Positions 43,373 through 53,410 of a stretch of 64,000 nucleotides of DNA are shown here, piece after piece; positions within the stretch are counted from its first letter, which is position 1; every line of letters begins with the position of its first letter. Source of the DNA: Halomonas meridiana (GTDB lineage: Bacteria > Pseudomonadota > Gammaproteobacteria > Pseudomonadales > Halomonadaceae); assembly GCF_009846525.1 (NCBI RefSeq), contig NZ_CP024621.1, forward strand, positions 1,550,001 to 1,614,000. The letters are read 5' to 3'. The notes under the pieces are model-generated. The model was not told where the DNA came from, did no database searches, and saw only the letters and a list, made by a program, of their open reading frames with translations. A program made the translations under genes and the position numbers.

Positions 43373-45280
43373 ATGCCCCAGCGCCGTGACACGCTAAAAA
43401 ATCCCGAGCAAGAGCTGCGTATTTTCCGTGTCCGGGCGCTGCTTGCCGTGTTGGTGGTGGTAGTGCTCACCAGCCTGTTGGTCAGTCGGCTAGGCTATCT
43501 GCAAATCGTGCAGCACGACCTCTACAGCACCCGCTCTGAAAAGAACCGCGTGCGAGTCGAGCCTTTGCCACCCAATCGCGGGCTCATTTATGACCGTAAC
43601 GGCGTGCTGCTGGCGGAAAATCGCCCCACCTACAATCTGACCCTAGTGCGTGAGCGGGTCGACGACCTAGACGACACTCTCGCTCTGCTGGTGGATCTTC
43701 TCGAACTGCCCGACGAAGAGATCGAGGCATTCCAGGTGCGTTCCCGCCAGCGCCAGCGCCCCTTCCAGCCTGCGCTACTGATGAGCGACCTGAGCGAAGA
43801 GCAGATCGCTCGGCTGGCCGTCAATCGCCACCGTCTTCCCGGTGTCGAAGTAGAAGCGCAGCTGCTGCGCTATTACCCCGATTCAGAAGTCATGGCTCAT
43901 GCGTTGGGATACGTTGGGCGTATCAATGCTGACGAGCTGCAGGAGCTCGATCCAGGCCGCTATGCCGGCACCCACTTCATTGGTAAAACCGGCGTCGAGC
44001 GTTTCTACGAGACCGAGCTACACGGCGAAGCGGGGCTGCGCAAGGTCGAAACCAACGCGCGTGGGCGCGTGCTGCGCGAGCTTGGCCGTACCGATCCAGT
44101 GCCTGGCGCCAACCTGACACTGACCCTCGATCGCTCCTTACAAATGCTCGCCTACGAGCTGTTGGACGGTCGGCGTGGTTCCATCGTGGCCATCGTGCCC
44201 GATACCGGTGAGATTTTGGCCATGGTGTCGACCCCCGGGTTCGACAGCAACCAGTTCGTTACCGGCATCGATGTGGCCTCTTATCTGGCGCTGCAGGAAG
44301 ACATCGACCTGCCGCTGTTCAACCGGGCCATTCGCGGCCACTATCCGCCGGGGTCGACCATCAAGCCGTTCTTGGCATTGGCGGGGTTAGTGGAGGGCGT
44401 GATCACCCCCGACAGCACCATCAACGACCCTGGTTACTATCAACTGCCCAACGACTCGCGCCGTTACCGCAACTGGCTACGCTGGGGGCACGGTCGGGTG
44501 GATATGGAGCGCTCCATTGCGGTCTCCAACAACACCTACTACTACACGCTGGCGCACGACCTGGGCATCGATAAGCTTCACGAGCAGATGACCAACTTTG
44601 GTTTTGGTCAGCGCGTGGCTCACGACGTGCAAGGGGAGAGCACGGGACTGATGCCCTCGCGGGACTGGAAAAGAGCACGCTTCAACCAGCCGTGGTACCC
44701 CGGCGAAACGCTGTCGGTGGGTATCGGTCAGGGGTATTGGCAGGTCACACCGCTTCAATTGGCCAGCGCCACTGCGGCGCTGGCCAACCGCGGGCACTGG
44801 GTGAAGCCGCGCCTGGCACTGCGCATTGGCGATGAGCCCATGCCCGAGGAGCTTCCCGATACGCTGCCCGATATCGAGCTTGCCAACGATAACTGGTGGG
44901 ATCGGGTGTATAGCGGTATGGAGAAAGTGCTCAGCGGTAGCGAAGGCACCGCACGCCGAACCGGCGTGGGTTTGGAGTACCGTATGGGGGGCAAGTCGGG
45001 AACGGCCCAGGTGTTTTCCCTGGGGCAGGACCAGCGCTATAACGCCGAAGAGCTGGAAGAGCGACTGCGCGATCACGCCCTGTTCATGGCCTTCGCCCCC
45101 ATCGACGATCCGCAGATTGCGGTGTCGGTCATCGTCGAGAACGCAGGGGGCGGGAGTACCCATGCCGCGCATTTGGCGCGGGCGATGACCGATGCGTGGC
45201 TACTCGAAGAGGATGCCCCCGAGGTCGATGACGTCAAAGAGGTGCTCGAAGAAGATACTGCCAATGTGGAGGGTAACTAG
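43373..45280 (+). CDS. mrdA: Penicillin-binding protein 2 (elongasome transpeptidase)
   Basis: This 635-residue inner-membrane transpeptidase cross-links peptidoglycan during rod elongation. One N-terminal helix (about 22-42) anchors a pedestal domain and a transpeptidase domain. The active-site motifs are Ser328-Thr-Ile-Lys331 (GSTIKPF), SNN in IAVSNNTYY and KSGTAQ near 542. The E. coli nucleophile is Ser330. It is followed 2 bases later by rodA. Confidence 0.97.
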   Translation: MPQRRDTLKNPEQELRIFRVRALLAVLVVVVLTSLLVSRLGYLQIVQHDLYSTRSEKNRVRVEPLPPNRGLIYDRNGVLLAENRPTYNLTLVRERVDDLDDTLALLVDLLELPDEEIEAFQVRSRQRQRPFQPALLMSDLSEEQIARLAVNRHRLPGVEVEAQLLRYYPDSEVMAHALGYVGRINADELQELDPGRYAGTHFIGKTGVERFYETELHGEAGLRKVETNARGRVLRELGRTDPVPGANLTLTLDRSLQMLAYELLDGRRGSIVAIVPDTGEILAMVSTPGFDSNQFVTGIDVASYLALQEDIDLPLFNRAIRGHYPPGSTIKPFLALAGLVEGVITPDSTINDPGYYQLPNDSRRYRNWLRWGHGRVDMERSIAVSNNTYYYTLAHDLGIDKLHEQMTNFGFGQRVAHDVQGESTGLMPSRDWKRARFNQPWYPGETLSVGIGQGYWQVTPLQLASATAALANRGHWVKPRLALRIGDEPMPEELPDTLPDIELANDNWWDRVYSGMEKVLSGSEGTARRTGVGLEYRMGGKSGTAQVFSLGQDQRYNAEELEERLRDHALFMAFAPIDDPQIAVSVIVENAGGGSTHAAHLARAMTDAWLLEEDAPEVDDVKEVLEEDTANVEGN

Positions 45281-45282
45281 CG

Positions 45283-46443
45283 ATGCCTTGGCAACTGATT
45301 ACCCGTTCCCTGCGGCGCTATCCGACGCGTCCGCCCGATAGCGGTATCGCTCGGCGTAAAAGTATCTGGGAACGCATCCATCTCGACCCATGGTTGCTCG
45401 GCATGCTGCTGGTGCTCATGGGGGGCGGCCTTCTGGTGCTCTACAGCGCTTCGGGGCAGCGACTCGATACCGTCATCGCTCAGGCCATGCGCTTTGGTGT
45501 CGCCCTTGCGGGTATGGTCATCATTGCGCAGTTCTCCCCGTCGACGTTTTTACGCTGGGCACCGCTGGCGTACGGCGTGGGGCTCGCCATGCTATTGGCC
45601 GTGGAAATTGCCGGTGATGTTGGCATGGGGGCCAAGCGCTGGCTGGAAATTCCAGGCGTCATCCGTTTTCAGCCCTCTGAAATGATGAAGTTGGGCGTGC
45701 CGCTGATGGTGGCGGCCTACTTGAACCGCTGCCAGTTGCCTCCTCGGCTTCGCGATATCGTCGTGTGTGCGGTGATCATCGGCGTGCCGGTCGTGCTCAC
45801 GGCGATTCAGCCTGACCTTGGCACGTCGCTGTTGGTGGCCAGTGCGGCGTTGATCGTGGTGCTGCTTGCCGGGCTGTCCTGGAAATTGATTGGGTTAGTG
45901 GCTGCGCTGGGCGCGGCGGGCCTGCCGGTACTGTGGATGAACATGCACAACTATCAGCGGCAGCGGGTGCTCACGTTTTTGGACCCCGATAGCGACCCGC
46001 TCGGTTCCGGGTGGAACATCATTCAGTCCACCACGGCCATCGGCAGTGGCGGGTTGTGGGGGAAGGGGTGGTTGGAAGGTACCCAATCCCAGCTCGAGTT
46101 TTTGCCGGAGCGGCATACCGATTTCATCATTGCCGTGCTGGGCGAAGAGTTTGGTCTAGTCGGCATGCTGGTACTGCTGGCACTGTACGTGATGATCGTG
46201 GGGCGCGGGCTGTGGCTGGCGGCATCGTCTCAGGACACGTTTGGGCGTCTGTTTGCAGGTAGTATTATTCTGACGTTTTTTATCTATGTCTTTGTCAATG
46301 TGGGCATGGTGAGCGGTATTCTGCCCGTGGTGGGCGTGCCGCTGCCGCTGGTCAGTTATGGCGGCACCTCCAGCGTGACCTTGTTAGCGGGGTTCGGTAT
46401 TCTCATGTCCATACACGCCCATCGGCGGTTACTGCCACGTTAA
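45283..46443 (+). CDS. rodA: Peptidoglycan glycosyltransferase RodA
   Basis: This 386-residue SEDS-family polymerase has about ten helices and works in complex with PBP2. Conserved features include GAKRWLEIPGVIRFQPSEMMKL, the DLGTSLLV segment, PERHTDFIIAVLGEEFG and LPLVSYGGTSS. It is translationally linked to mrdA by a 2-base gap. Confidence 0.97.
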   Translation: MPWQLITRSLRRYPTRPPDSGIARRKSIWERIHLDPWLLGMLLVLMGGGLLVLYSASGQRLDTVIAQAMRFGVALAGMVIIAQFSPSTFLRWAPLAYGVGLAMLLAVEIAGDVGMGAKRWLEIPGVIRFQPSEMMKLGVPLMVAAYLNRCQLPPRLRDIVVCAVIIGVPVVLTAIQPDLGTSLLVASAALIVVLLAGLSWKLIGLVAALGAAGLPVLWMNMHNYQRQRVLTFLDPDSDPLGSGWNIIQSTTAIGSGGLWGKGWLEGTQSQLEFLPERHTDFIIAVLGEEFGLVGMLVLLALYVMIVGRGLWLAASSQDTFGRLFAGSIILTFFIYVFVNVGMVSGILPVVGVPLPLVSYGGTSSVTLLAGFGILMSIHAHRRLLPR

Positions 46444-46487
46444 CGACATCAACCGTGGCGGTACGAATTCACAGGAGTGGTGAGTCA

Positions 46488-47513
46488 ATGAACAGGGCGC
46501 GAAGTCAAGCGGGTGGCTATGCCATTGCCATGCTAGTAGCGTGTTCGGTCCCTGCGGCATTTGCAGAGGAAGCAGTCAGTTTCGACCCTCGGCAACACCC
46601 GCAGACCCAGCCGTTGGTCGAGGAACTGACCGAGCAGGGAGTGCCAAAGGAGTGGCTCGAGCAAGCGCTGACTCAGGCAAGCTATCGCCAAGAGGTGCTG
46701 GACGCCATGGCGGGGGCGGCAGAGCGTCGGCTGCGCTGGTTCGAGTATCGCGATATCTTTCTGACCGAGCAGCGTATCGTCGAAGGGGCCGCGTTCATGC
46801 AGACGCATGCCGACGCATTGGCGCGTGCCGAGGCCGACTACGGCGTGCCGCCGGAGGTCATTACCGCCATCATCGGCGTGGAGACCTACTATGGTCGCCA
46901 TAAAGGGCGCCATAAGGTGCTGGATTCCCTCGCCACGCTGGCCTTCCATCACCCGGCGAGGGGGGATTTCTTTCGTGGCGAACTCGCCGCATTCTTGACG
47001 ATTGCCTACCAGCAAGAGGTAGAGCCAAGCTCGCTCTACGGCTCCTACGCCGGTGCCATGGGCTATCCCCAGTTCATTCCTACCAGCTATCAGGCGTATG
47101 CCGTCGATTTCGACGGTGACGACAAACGCGATTTGTGGAATAACCCCGTGGATGCGATTGGCAGTGTCGCCAACTACTTTGCTGAGCACGGTTGGCAACG
47201 GGGAGGGGCGATTTATCATGAGGCCAAAGGGCCTGAGACGCGCCCCGACGCACTCCGCTTTAACCAAACGGTGCGCCCGGATACCACGGTTGCCGAAGCC
47301 GCCGAGCAAGGCGTCGTGACGGAGGCGTCCCTATCGCCCGACACGCCGGTGATCCCATTGGTGCTAGAGTATGCCGATGGGCAGGAGCGCTATCGACTAG
47401 GCGAGACCAACTTCTACGTCATTACTCGCTATAACCACAGCCACCTCTACGCCATGGCGGTAGCCGAGTTGGCAGAGGCCATCAAGCAGCAAGCCGAGGC
47501 TGAGCATGATTAA
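46488..47513 (+). CDS. mltB: Lytic murein transglycosylase B
   Basis: This 341-residue periplasmic enzyme cleaves glycan strands to 1,6-anhydro-muropeptides. A signal peptide (MNRARSQAGGYAIAMLVACSVPAAFA) ends near residue 26. The catalytic glutamate is in AIIGVETYYGRHKG, with the GAMGYPQFIPTSYQAYAVDFD region following. There is no lipobox, so it is soluble or loosely attached, unlike E. coli MltB. The ATG at 46488 has AGGAG 10 bases upstream. It overlaps rlpA by 8 bases. Confidence 0.94.
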   Translation: MNRARSQAGGYAIAMLVACSVPAAFAEEAVSFDPRQHPQTQPLVEELTEQGVPKEWLEQALTQASYRQEVLDAMAGAAERRLRWFEYRDIFLTEQRIVEGAAFMQTHADALARAEADYGVPPEVITAIIGVETYYGRHKGRHKVLDSLATLAFHHPARGDFFRGELAAFLTIAYQQEVEPSSLYGSYAGAMGYPQFIPTSYQAYAVDFDGDDKRDLWNNPVDAIGSVANYFAEHGWQRGGAIYHEAKGPETRPDALRFNQTVRPDTTVAEAAEQGVVTEASLSPDTPVIPLVLEYADGQERYRLGETNFYVITRYNHSHLYAMAVAELAEAIKQQAEAEHD

Positions 47514-48471
47514 ACTGCGAATCGATGTGCGACTTTTGAGCGGCTCGCTGCTGGTGGCGGCCTTGGTCAGCGGCTGCGCCAGTTCCTCCTCTCCGCAGCG
47601 GGTGGCGGGGGAAGCTGGGGGCGCAAGCCCGGCGCCCGCTACTCCCGCTCCCGCCAGCGGTGAGCGCTACGCCATGACCGGCGACGCTTACCCGGTAGCC
47701 CCGCCAGACGTGAGTACCGTGCCCGATGCCGAACCGCGTATCGAAGCCCCTTCTCGGGCGGGCAACCGGTCGACCTACGAAGTGTGGGGCGAAACCTATC
47801 ACGTGCTCCCCGATTCGCGCGGCTACGCGCGCCAGGGAACGGCCTCCTGGTACGGTGAAAAATTCCACGGCTACGCCACGTCCAACGGTGAGATCTACGA
47901 CATGTACAAAATGTCGGCAGCGCACCGTTCGCTGCCGCTGCCGACCTTTGCCAGAGTAACGAGTTTGAACAACGGTCGTTCCGTGATCGTTCGCGTCAAT
48001 GATCGTGGTCCGTTCCATAGCGACCGTGAAATCGATCTCTCCTATGCGGCGGCGGCTCGTCTGGGTATTCTCGATAACGGGACGGGGCCTGTCCGCGTCG
48101 AAGCGATCGACCCCGCCCAGTGGCTGGCGGAGCGTGGTCGTGGTGGTAGCGCTACGCCCTCTCAAACGGCACCGGCGGCGCCTGCCGTTGCCGCGCGGAC
48201 GCCTGCGCCATCGGCTCGTCCCGCTGCAGCGACAGCACCCGAGCCAAGCAGTGGCGATGCCATCTATTTACAGATTGCCGCGTTAGGCAGTGCCGAAGGG
48301 GCACAACAGCTTCAACAGCGGCTCTCGGGTGAGCTTCCCCATGGCGTTCGCGTGAAAAGCGATGCCGATGTTCACCGCGTACAGGTGGGGCCAGTGAGCC
48401 CCCAGCAAGAGACACAGGCCCGCGAAGAACTCCGTCGTGCAGGCTTTCCTCAAGTATTTGTCGTGAGATAA
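47506..48471 (+). CDS. rlpA: Septal lytic transglycosylase RlpA, SPOR lipoprotein
   Basis: This 321-residue outer-membrane lipoprotein has a lipobox LVSGC with Cys24, a proline/alanine-rich linker, a double-psi beta barrel (about 105-200, with GTASWYGEKFHGYATSNGE and VRVNDRGPF, the catalytic region) and a C-terminal SPOR domain (about 248-321) that binds denuded septal glycan. The alanine/proline linker between them is about 40 residues. It lies in the classical mltB-rlpA-dacA order. Confidence 0.95.
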   Translation: MIKLRIDVRLLSGSLLVAALVSGCASSSSPQRVAGEAGGASPAPATPAPASGERYAMTGDAYPVAPPDVSTVPDAEPRIEAPSRAGNRSTYEVWGETYHVLPDSRGYARQGTASWYGEKFHGYATSNGEIYDMYKMSAAHRSLPLPTFARVTSLNNGRSVIVRVNDRGPFHSDREIDLSYAAAARLGILDNGTGPVRVEAIDPAQWLAERGRGGSATPSQTAPAAPAVAARTPAPSARPAAATAPEPSSGDAIYLQIAALGSAEGAQQLQQRLSGELPHGVRVKSDADVHRVQVGPVSPQQETQAREELRRAGFPQVFVVR

Positions 48472-48539
48472 TAGCTCTCAACATGTGCCCAAGTGGCGTG
48501 CTATGCGCCGCCATATTCTTTGTCAGTGAGAAGTGTGTG

Positions 48540-49739
48540 ATGAATGTATTGATGTCAATCCGCCGTACCGCCAAGCTCTGCCTCTTCGCGGCCATGACGG
48601 CTGTCATATCCCCTGCAATGGCGCAGGTGATTCCTCAGCCGCAAACGATCATTCCCGCGCCGCCGCAGCTTGCCGCGAGTTCGTGGATTTTGATGGATGC
48701 CAACAGCGGGCGTATTTTGGCAGAGCATAACTCTGATGAGCGTCTACCGCCGGCGAGCTTGACCAAACTGATGACGGCCTATCTGGTTGAGCGCGAGCTG
48801 GACCGTGGCACCATCAATCTGACCGACATGGTCAACATCAGTGAAAATGCCTGGCGCACCGGCGGCTCCAAGATGTTCATCGAAGTGGGTGACCGCGTAT
48901 CGGTGGATAACCTGCTACACGGCATCATCATCGTCTCGGGTAACGATGCCAGCGTGGCCATGGCAGAGCACCTGGCGGGCGGTGAAGCGCCGTTTGCCGA
49001 CCTGATGAATCAGCACGCCACCCGGCTTGGCATGAATGACACTAATTTCATGAATGCCACCGGCTTGCCCCATGAGAACCACTACTCGACTGCCCATGAC
49101 ATGGCACGCCTGTCTCGCCATATCATCAACGACTATCCCGAACATTACGCGATTTACTCTCAGCGCAATTTCTCGTTCGGGGGAATCGATCAGCCGAACC
49201 GCAACCGCCTGCTGTGGCGCGACCCGTCCGTGGACGGCTTGAAAACCGGCTGGACCACCGAGGCAGGCTACTGTCTGGTCTCTTCGGCACAGCGGGATGG
49301 CATGCGCCTGATCTCTGTCGTGATGGGCACCAATTCCGATGAAGCGCGAGCCCAGGAGTCGCAAAAGCTGCTGAGCTACGGCTTTCGCTTCTACGAAACC
49401 ATGAAACTGTATGAGCGTGGTGCCGTGCTGGCAACGCCACGCGTATGGGGCGGTGACATCAACGAACTGCGTGTGGGCGTGGATGAAGAAGTCTTCATGA
49501 CGCTGCCCCGGAATCGTAACGAGGAGCTGCGCGCTCGCCTGAACCTGGATGCGGACATTCACGCACCCGTGGCCGTGGGTGATGACGTCGGCACCCTGGA
49601 AGTTTACCTGGGCGAAGAGATGGTGGGTGAGCGCCAGCTGGTCGCGCTGGAAAATATCGAAGAGGGCGGGTTGTTCAAGCGTCTGTTCGATCAAGTGCAG
49701 CGCTTCTTCAGTAACTTGATCAGCAATTTCACCAGCTAA
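48540..49739 (+). CDS. dacA: D-alanyl-D-alanine carboxypeptidase (PBP5/6)
   Basis: This 399-residue periplasmic enzyme removes the terminal D-Ala from peptidoglycan stems. A signal peptide ends near residue 28 (AMA-Q). The active-site motifs are SLTK (Ser73, Lys76), SGN in IIVSGNDAS and KTG in DGLKTGWTTEAGYC. A beta-rich C-terminal domain leads to an amphipathic membrane helix (GGLFKRLFDQVQRFFSNLIS). GAGAAG precedes the ATG at 48540. An alternative start at 48552 would shorten the signal peptide. Confidence 0.95.
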   Translation: MNVLMSIRRTAKLCLFAAMTAVISPAMAQVIPQPQTIIPAPPQLAASSWILMDANSGRILAEHNSDERLPPASLTKLMTAYLVERELDRGTINLTDMVNISENAWRTGGSKMFIEVGDRVSVDNLLHGIIIVSGNDASVAMAEHLAGGEAPFADLMNQHATRLGMNDTNFMNATGLPHENHYSTAHDMARLSRHIINDYPEHYAIYSQRNFSFGGIDQPNRNRLLWRDPSVDGLKTGWTTEAGYCLVSSAQRDGMRLISVVMGTNSDEARAQESQKLLSYGFRFYETMKLYERGAVLATPRVWGGDINELRVGVDEEVFMTLPRNRNEELRARLNLDADIHAPVAVGDDVGTLEVYLGEEMVGERQLVALENIEEGGLFKRLFDQVQRFFSNLISNFTS

Positions 49740-49752
49740 ATTGCCGGTGGCG

Positions 49753-49807
49753 GGCCCAGCCTCGACGCAATACACCTTGTATTGTGAGGGGCTGGGCCTT
49801 ATTTATT
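49753..49807 (+). terminator. Long hairpin terminator between dacA and ybeD
   Basis: A 9-bp GC-rich stem (49753-49761, 49790-49798) encloses a second 7-bp stem (49768-49774, 49778-49784). A T-rich tail (TTATTTATT) follows. It separates the murein genes from the lipoate genes, fully or in part. Confidence 0.75.
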
Positions 49808-49848
49808 GGGATTAGCTCAACGATTCACTTATTTCCAAAAGGCCAGTT

Positions 49849-50160
49849 ATGAAAAAAGGTGCCAAGCAAGGGCTCCGTGATTTACGCCAGCCCGCGGCCA
49901 CAGAGCCACCGAAAATCACGTTTCCCTGTGATTACCCGTTAAAGGTCGTCGGCGATGCCGCCGACGATTTCCCAGCCGCCGTTTGTCAGGTCATCGTGCG
50001 TCACGCCCCGGACTTCGATGAAACCACGCTGGAAGTCGTGGACAGTCGTAATGGACGTTTCCAGTCCGTGCGGGTGACGATCGTGGCGACGGGTGAGCAG
50101 CAGTTAAGTCAACTGTTCGACGACCTGAAAGCCACTGGCCGCGTGCACATGGTGGTGTAA
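49849..50160 (+). CDS. ybeD: YbeD-like DUF493 protein
   Basis: This 103-residue cytosolic protein has the conserved [22 protein letters not shown] and [14 protein letters not shown] pattern of DUF493, with an ACT-like ferredoxin fold. The E. coli YbeD protein (87 residues) lies in the same dacA-ybeD-lipB order. The function is not settled; a link with lipoate metabolism is suggested only by position. AAAGG lies 7 bases before the ATG and lipB follows after 2 bases. Confidence 0.92.
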   Translation: MKKGAKQGLRDLRQPAATEPPKITFPCDYPLKVVGDAADDFPAAVCQVIVRHAPDFDETTLEVVDSRNGRFQSVRVTIVATGEQQLSQLFDDLKATGRVHMVV

Positions 50161-50162
50161 TC

Positions 50163-50813
50163 ATGAACCACGACGCCCCGATCGCGCTGCATCGCCTCGG
50201 CCATCGCTCGTATCTGCCGGTATGGGAAGCCATGCGGAAACTCACCGATACCCGCGACGAACACACGGTGGATCAATTTTGGCTGGTCGAGCATGATCCC
50301 GTGTTTACCCAGGGGCAAGCTGGCAAGCCGGAACACCTGTTGATGCCAGGCGATATCCCGGTGGTGAAGACCGACCGTGGCGGGCAAGTGACCTATCACG
50401 GCCCGGGCCAAGTAGTGCTCTATCCGCTGCTGGATGTACGGCGGGGCAAGATCGGCGTGCGCGATTTGGTCACGGCGCTCGAGAATGCCGTGATCGATGT
50501 ACTAGAAGCGCACGGTGTACGCGGTTGGGCCAAGCCCGATGCACCGGGGGTCTATGTGGACACGGCGCTGGGGGAGGCCAAAATTGCCTCGCTCGGCCTG
50601 CGTATTCGTCGTGGGGCCAGCTATCACGGCGTCGCGCTGAACGTCGACGGCGATCTGTCGCCGTTTGCGCGTATCAATCCCTGTGGTTATGCGGGGATGC
50701 AGGTGACCCGCCTTGCCGATGTAGCCGAGCTTTCGTCCGACAAAGACGTTGGCGAGCAGTTAGCCTACGCCCTGGCAGCGCGACTGAAGCGCACCTTGGT
50801 GAGCCCGTCGTAG
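50163..50813 (+). CDS. lipB: Octanoyl-ACP:protein octanoyltransferase
   Basis: This 216-residue enzyme moves octanoate from acyl carrier protein to lipoyl domains of 2-oxoacid dehydrogenases. The conserved [17 protein letters not shown], the catalytic lysine in [12 protein letters not shown] and the cysteine in [13 protein letters not shown] are all present. Length matches E. coli LipB (213). It is convergent with lipA, an arrangement that differs from many enterics. Confidence 0.97.
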   Translation: MNHDAPIALHRLGHRSYLPVWEAMRKLTDTRDEHTVDQFWLVEHDPVFTQGQAGKPEHLLMPGDIPVVKTDRGGQVTYHGPGQVVLYPLLDVRRGKIGVRDLVTALENAVIDVLEAHGVRGWAKPDAPGVYVDTALGEAKIASLGLRIRRGASYHGVALNVDGDLSPFARINPCGYAGMQVTRLADVAELSSDKDVGEQLAYALAARLKRTLVSPS

Positions 50814-50859
50814 TACGCAGGGGCGGTGTTTTTCGGTAGGAGTGTCTTGCGAAAGAGAG

Positions 50860-50890
50860 ACGCCTGCATGGAGGCCCATGCAGGCGTTTT
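50860..50890 (+). terminator. Intrinsic terminator of lipB
   Basis: A perfect 11-bp stem (50860-50870, 50877-50887) with a 6-base loop is followed by four T on the + strand. On the opposite strand the tail is only pyrimidine-rich. Confidence 0.85.
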
Positions 50891-50896
50891 AGCAGG

Positions 50897-51949
50897 CTAG
50901 CCGACGTTGAAGGCAGGAATGCGATTGCTGTCGGGCTCTTGGCCCGGTACGGCTGCTGGCGCGGCAAGGCCAAGGTTGTTCTTTTCGAACACGCGGTCTG
51001 CTCGGTAGCTAGAGCGTACCAGCGGACCAGACGGCACTTCCATAAAGCCTTTTTCCAGGCCCAGTACCCGGTAGCGTTCAAACTCTTCCGGGCTGACCCA
51101 GCGCTCGACCGCTAAGTGGTTTTTGGTGGGGCGAAGGTATTGGCCTAATGTCACGATGTCCACGCCAATGTCGCGCAAATCATCAAAGGTCTGCAGGATC
51201 TCTTCGTCCGTTTCACCCAGCCCCAGCATCAAGCTGGTTTTGGTGATGATGTCGGGGCGGTACTGTTTGGCGTGGGCCAATACGTCCAGCGTTTTGCGGT
51301 AGCCAGCGCGCGGGTCGCGCACTTTGCTGGTCAGCCGCTCTACAGTCTCGACGTTTTGCGCAAATACTTCGAGGCCAGAATCCACCACGCGCTCGATGGC
51401 GGCTTTGTCGCCGTCGAAATCCGGCGTGAGGGCTTCCACGACTACCTCGGGCGTACGTGCCTTGATGGCGCGGATGCAGTTGGCGTAGTGAGTGGCACCG
51501 CCGTCATCGAGATCATCACGGTCGACGGACGTCAGCACGATGTAACGCAGGCCCATCAGTTCCACGGATTTTGCGGTGTTTTCCGGCTCTTCGTGGTCCA
51601 GCCAGCCTTTTGGGTTGCCGGTGTCCACCGCGCAGAAGCGGCAGGCTCGCGTACACACGGACCCCATCAGCATGATGGTGGCGGTGCCATTGCTCCAGCA
51701 CTCGCCCATGTTGGGGCAGTGGGACTCGGCGCACACGGTGCTCAATCGGTGGGTGGCCACGTTCTTCTTAACGGCTTCGAAACGCTCGCCGCCGGGGATT
51801 TGCGCGCGCAGCCACTTGGGCTTGCGCTCGAGTGAGGGGGCTTCGGCCTGCGCTTTGCGCTGCTTCATGCCATCTTTAATCACCGTCATGCCGTGTTCGT
51901 TACGGAATTTTTCGCCGCTGGGCACGCGCTGGGAAGGGGTGTTGCTCAT
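50897..51949 (-). CDS. lipA: Lipoyl synthase
   Basis: This 350-residue radical-SAM enzyme inserts two sulfurs into octanoyl chains. The auxiliary cluster motif is C-x4-C-x5-C ([12 protein letters not shown]), the SAM cluster motif is C-x3-C-x2-C (CTRACRFC), and the C-terminal RSSY serine ligand is present. The start at 51949 fits the family; the frame extends upstream to 51994 without a ribosome site. The 180 bases upstream are AT-rich near 52085-52115 and probably hold its promoter. Confidence 0.96.
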   Translation of the reverse strand: MSNTPSQRVPSGEKFRNEHGMTVIKDGMKQRKAQAEAPSLERKPKWLRAQIPGGERFEAVKKNVATHRLSTVCAESHCPNMGECWSNGTATIMLMGSVCTRACRFCAVDTGNPKGWLDHEEPENTAKSVELMGLRYIVLTSVDRDDLDDGGATHYANCIRAIKARTPEVVVEALTPDFDGDKAAIERVVDSGLEVFAQNVETVERLTSKVRDPRAGYRKTLDVLAHAKQYRPDIITKTSLMLGLGETDEEILQTFDDLRDIGVDIVTLGQYLRPTKNHLAVERWVSPEEFERYRVLGLEKGFMEVPSGPLVRSSYRADRVFEKNNLGLAAPAAVPGQEPDSNRIPAFNVG

Positions 51950-52129
51950 AGGAGAGAGCCTCTCTACTGTGCGGCTGGCAAAGGGAACCATCACGCGACG
52001 TACGCTGCAAACGAGGTTTGTCTAACGGGGTCGCTCGGCAACTGCTTGCCATGCCCTGAGTAACGCTAACTGATACGTAGGTTGTAGATAATGTAACATA
52101 TCTGGCAATCAACAAGACACCGCCAACCA

Positions 52130-53128
52130 CTACTCATCATGCGCCAGCGAGAGGGCGGGCAGACAAGAAACGCCATGGCTGGGGAGCGGACTGCCGGGGG
52201 CCTGAAAGTGGCGCTGGAACTCGCTCAAATGCTCACGGACGAAGCGCAGAAAAAGCTCGGCCACCGGGGTGGGAAAGTAATCCCGGCGATAGACCGTGCA
52301 CCAGGCGCGACGGATTGGAAAGTGCGGCAGTGACAGCGTCGCCAGCAAGCCTTGCTCCAGTTCGCGCTGCACGGCCAAACGGGGTAGCACAGCGACGCCC
52401 AAGTGCGCCATGACGCCTTGTTTGATCGCCTCGTTAGTGCCCAGCTCGATACGGTGTGCCAGCCCCACTTCTTGATCCACGGCTAGCTGCTCAAAGGCAC
52501 TGCGCACCCCCGACCCCGGCTCTCGCATTAGTACGAAGTGGCGCGCGAAATCCGCCAGCGTTGGCTGTGTCATGCGCAGCAGCGGGTGCTCGGGCCATAC
52601 TACCGCTACCAATTCGTTTTCGAGAATCGGCATGACCACCAGATTGTCGTCTTCCGGCACCATGGCCATGATGACGACATCGTCCTGCTGCTCGGCCAGC
52701 CGCTCGAGGGCTTGGCTACGATTGCAGACCTTAAGACGCAGCTGCACGTCCGGGTAGCGGGCACGAAATTTTGCCAGCAGGTAGGGCACGACGTATTGCG
52801 CGGAGGAGACCGCTGCGATGTTCAACTTGCCGCTGATTTTGCCGTTAATATCCGACAGACTCATCTGCAGTCGAGAGAGCTGGCCAAAGATTTCCCGCGT
52901 CGAGAGAGCGAGCGTATCCGCGGCAGGGAGCGCGTGAAGCGTTTTGCCTGCGTACTTGAACAGCGGCTGGCCCAGGGCTTGCTCGAGCTGGCGGATCTGC
53001 GCACTCACGGCGGGTTGGGTCAACCCTAACTGCTCGGCTGCTCGGGAGTAAGAGCGCTGACGATAAACCGCTTGGAACACCTGTAGCTGGCGGAACGTTA
53101 AGCGGTTGAGCAGCGTAGGGGATGACAT
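52130..53128 (-). CDS. LysR-family regulator, CbbR-like
   Basis: This 332-residue regulator has a winged helix (TFRQLQVFQAVYRQRSYSRAAEQLGLTQPAVSAQ) and an effector domain beginning GKLNIAAVSSAQYVVPYLLAKF. The N-terminal and effector motifs resemble the CbbR/RbcR subgroup. No Calvin-cycle genes are in the window, so it may control something else, most likely the divergent DUF3141-type gene. The ATG at 53128 follows GAGG by 5 bases; a GTG at 53134 is the alternative. Confidence 0.88.
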   Translation of the reverse strand: MSSPTLLNRLTFRQLQVFQAVYRQRSYSRAAEQLGLTQPAVSAQIRQLEQALGQPLFKYAGKTLHALPAADTLALSTREIFGQLSRLQMSLSDINGKISGKLNIAAVSSAQYVVPYLLAKFRARYPDVQLRLKVCNRSQALERLAEQQDDVVIMAMVPEDDNLVVMPILENELVAVVWPEHPLLRMTQPTLADFARHFVLMREPGSGVRSAFEQLAVDQEVGLAHRIELGTNEAIKQGVMAHLGVAVLPRLAVQRELEQGLLATLSLPHFPIRRAWCTVYRRDYFPTPVAELFLRFVREHLSEFQRHFQAPGSPLPSHGVSCLPALSLAHDE

Positions 53129-53410
53129 AACCACCTCGGGTAAACTTTCTCGATCATGCGATGCGCGATCGCTGGCAGTGCCGATGCGGCTGCAAGCGTG
53201 GCTTCATTGGCGAAATGCTATCACTGATTCAACGCTACCGCCTTGAAAGCTTGGCGGTATATAAATACGGCAGTGGCGGCATTCATGAGAGGCCCATCGT
53301 AAAAGCGGCTGGTAATCATCGACGTTAGGCAAGGAGTGGCCTAAACTATATTGCATTGCAGCATCATGGCTTCGGGCTTGGTGCCAGGCACCAACCCAAC
53401 GGGAGACTCT
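53129..53410. promoter_or_regulatory. Divergent region, LysR / DUF3141-type gene
   Basis: This gene-free interval of 282 bases is AT-rich around 53258-53268 and 53345-53355. I see no convincing promoter pair or long palindrome. A direct TTGCATTGCAGCAT stretch (53351-53364) is a short repeat of TGCA units. GGGAG at 53400-53404 is the ribosome site of the next gene. Confidence 0.3.

Noticed and set aside
52130-53128. CbbR-like LysR as evidence for carbon fixation
   Set aside because: No RuBisCO or Calvin-cycle genes are present in the window, and CbbR-like regulators also control other functions.
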